Below are positions 63,574 through 64,000 of a DNA stretch of 64,000 nucleotides, piece by piece (the first letter of the stretch is position 1; each line of letters starts with the position of its first letter). Under the pieces are notes generated by a model. The model saw nothing but the letters and a program-made list of their open reading frames with translations. It had not been told where the DNA came from and searched no databases. The DNA lies in contig VBBN01000037.1 in NCBI GenBank assembly GCA_005888735.1, positions 1 to 64,000 of the forward strand, given 5' to 3'. This DNA is from Candidatus Bathyarchaeota archaeon (GTDB lineage: Archaea > Thermoproteota > Bathyarchaeia > 40CM-2-53-6). The position numbers were made by a program, and so were the translations under genes.

Positions 63574-63652
63574 TGGCGGGCTGGGTGGGATTCGAACCCA
63601 CGATTTGCGGCTCCGCAGGCCGCCGTCTTGGTCCTGGCTCGACTACCAGCCC
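63574..63652 (-). tRNA. tRNA-Arg(GCG) with encoded CCA
   Basis: Acceptor GGGCTGG/CCAGCCC, anticodon arm GCGGC-CTGCGGA-GCCGC, T arm GTGGG-TTCGAAT-CCCAC, 3' GCCA. Confidence 0.85.
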
Positions 63653-63715
63653 GTAGGCACGAGCGGAGTTGGGAGGTCTTATTAGCGATTTCACCCCGAG
63701 ATTGATTCGATATAC

Positions 63716-63922
63716 ATGTTCACCTGTGCGAAATGCAACAATCGAGACTTTCAGTTGACGCAACTTTCTGAGATGAGATTATTGGCCGAGTGTGCGTCAT
63801 GTGGTTCATCATTTATCATGGATACTGTTAGTGAGAAAAAAGCGCGTGTCGAAGCTTCAGATCCCAACCAGCATTTGATCTGGAACTGGAAGGATGAAAA
63901 GTGGCTTCCAGCGTCCCGGTGA
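63716..63922 (+). CDS. Small zinc-ribbon protein
   Basis: 'FTCAKCNNRDFQLTQL...LLAECASCGSSFIMD'. Confidence 0.6.
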   Translation: MFTCAKCNNRDFQLTQLSEMRLLAECASCGSSFIMDTVSEKKARVEASDPNQHLIWNWKDEKWLPASR

Positions 63923-64000
63923 TTGAGCACTCAGCTTCTCTGGCTAAGAGGAACATAGTGCTGTTCTTCAGGTCCCACGTACTCAGTCAAGGGACGCATC

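Noticed and set aside
1-64000. CRISPR array or cas genes
   Set aside because: No regularly spaced repeats and no recognisable Cas proteins seen on either strand.
1-64000. rRNA operon or transposase/IS element
   Set aside because: No rRNA signatures and no recognisable transposase; the only mobile-type proteins are the tyrosine recombinase and the terminase remnant.

Overview
This 64 kb window looks archaeal, probably from the TACK side. It carries a thermosome subunit, RNA polymerase subunit K, ribosomal protein S25e, family B DNA polymerase, ATP-dependent DNA ligase, class I LysRS, split GuaA subunits, CofE and archaeal-type phosphoglycerate mutase, and S25e is typical of TACK rather than euryarchaeal genomes. 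Most of the window is housekeeping or metabolic. The less ordinary parts are: (1) a 901-aa protein with two AAA+ ATPase modules fused to a C-terminal Lon (S16) protease domain. Its catalytic Ser is kept, but the residue at the catalytic Lys position reads as Arg. It lies directly behind a same-strand multi-pass membrane protein and is my best candidate for an undescribed system. (2) A decayed head-tail virus terminase large subunit, recovered by joining several minus-strand frames at 17.9-18.7 kb, with a tyrosine recombinase about 2 kb away. (3) A dispersed 150-210 bp intergenic repeat with four copies, all in one orientation and all just downstream of plus-strand genes. (4) A hairpin-dense, apparently non-coding segment at 1.63-2.0 kb. 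(5) Several conserved genes (PolB, apgM, speB, M50 protease, Hsp20) broken by apparent small indels, so assembly quality or pseudogenisation must be settled before over-interpreting. All calls come from reading motifs by eye; no database searches were possible.
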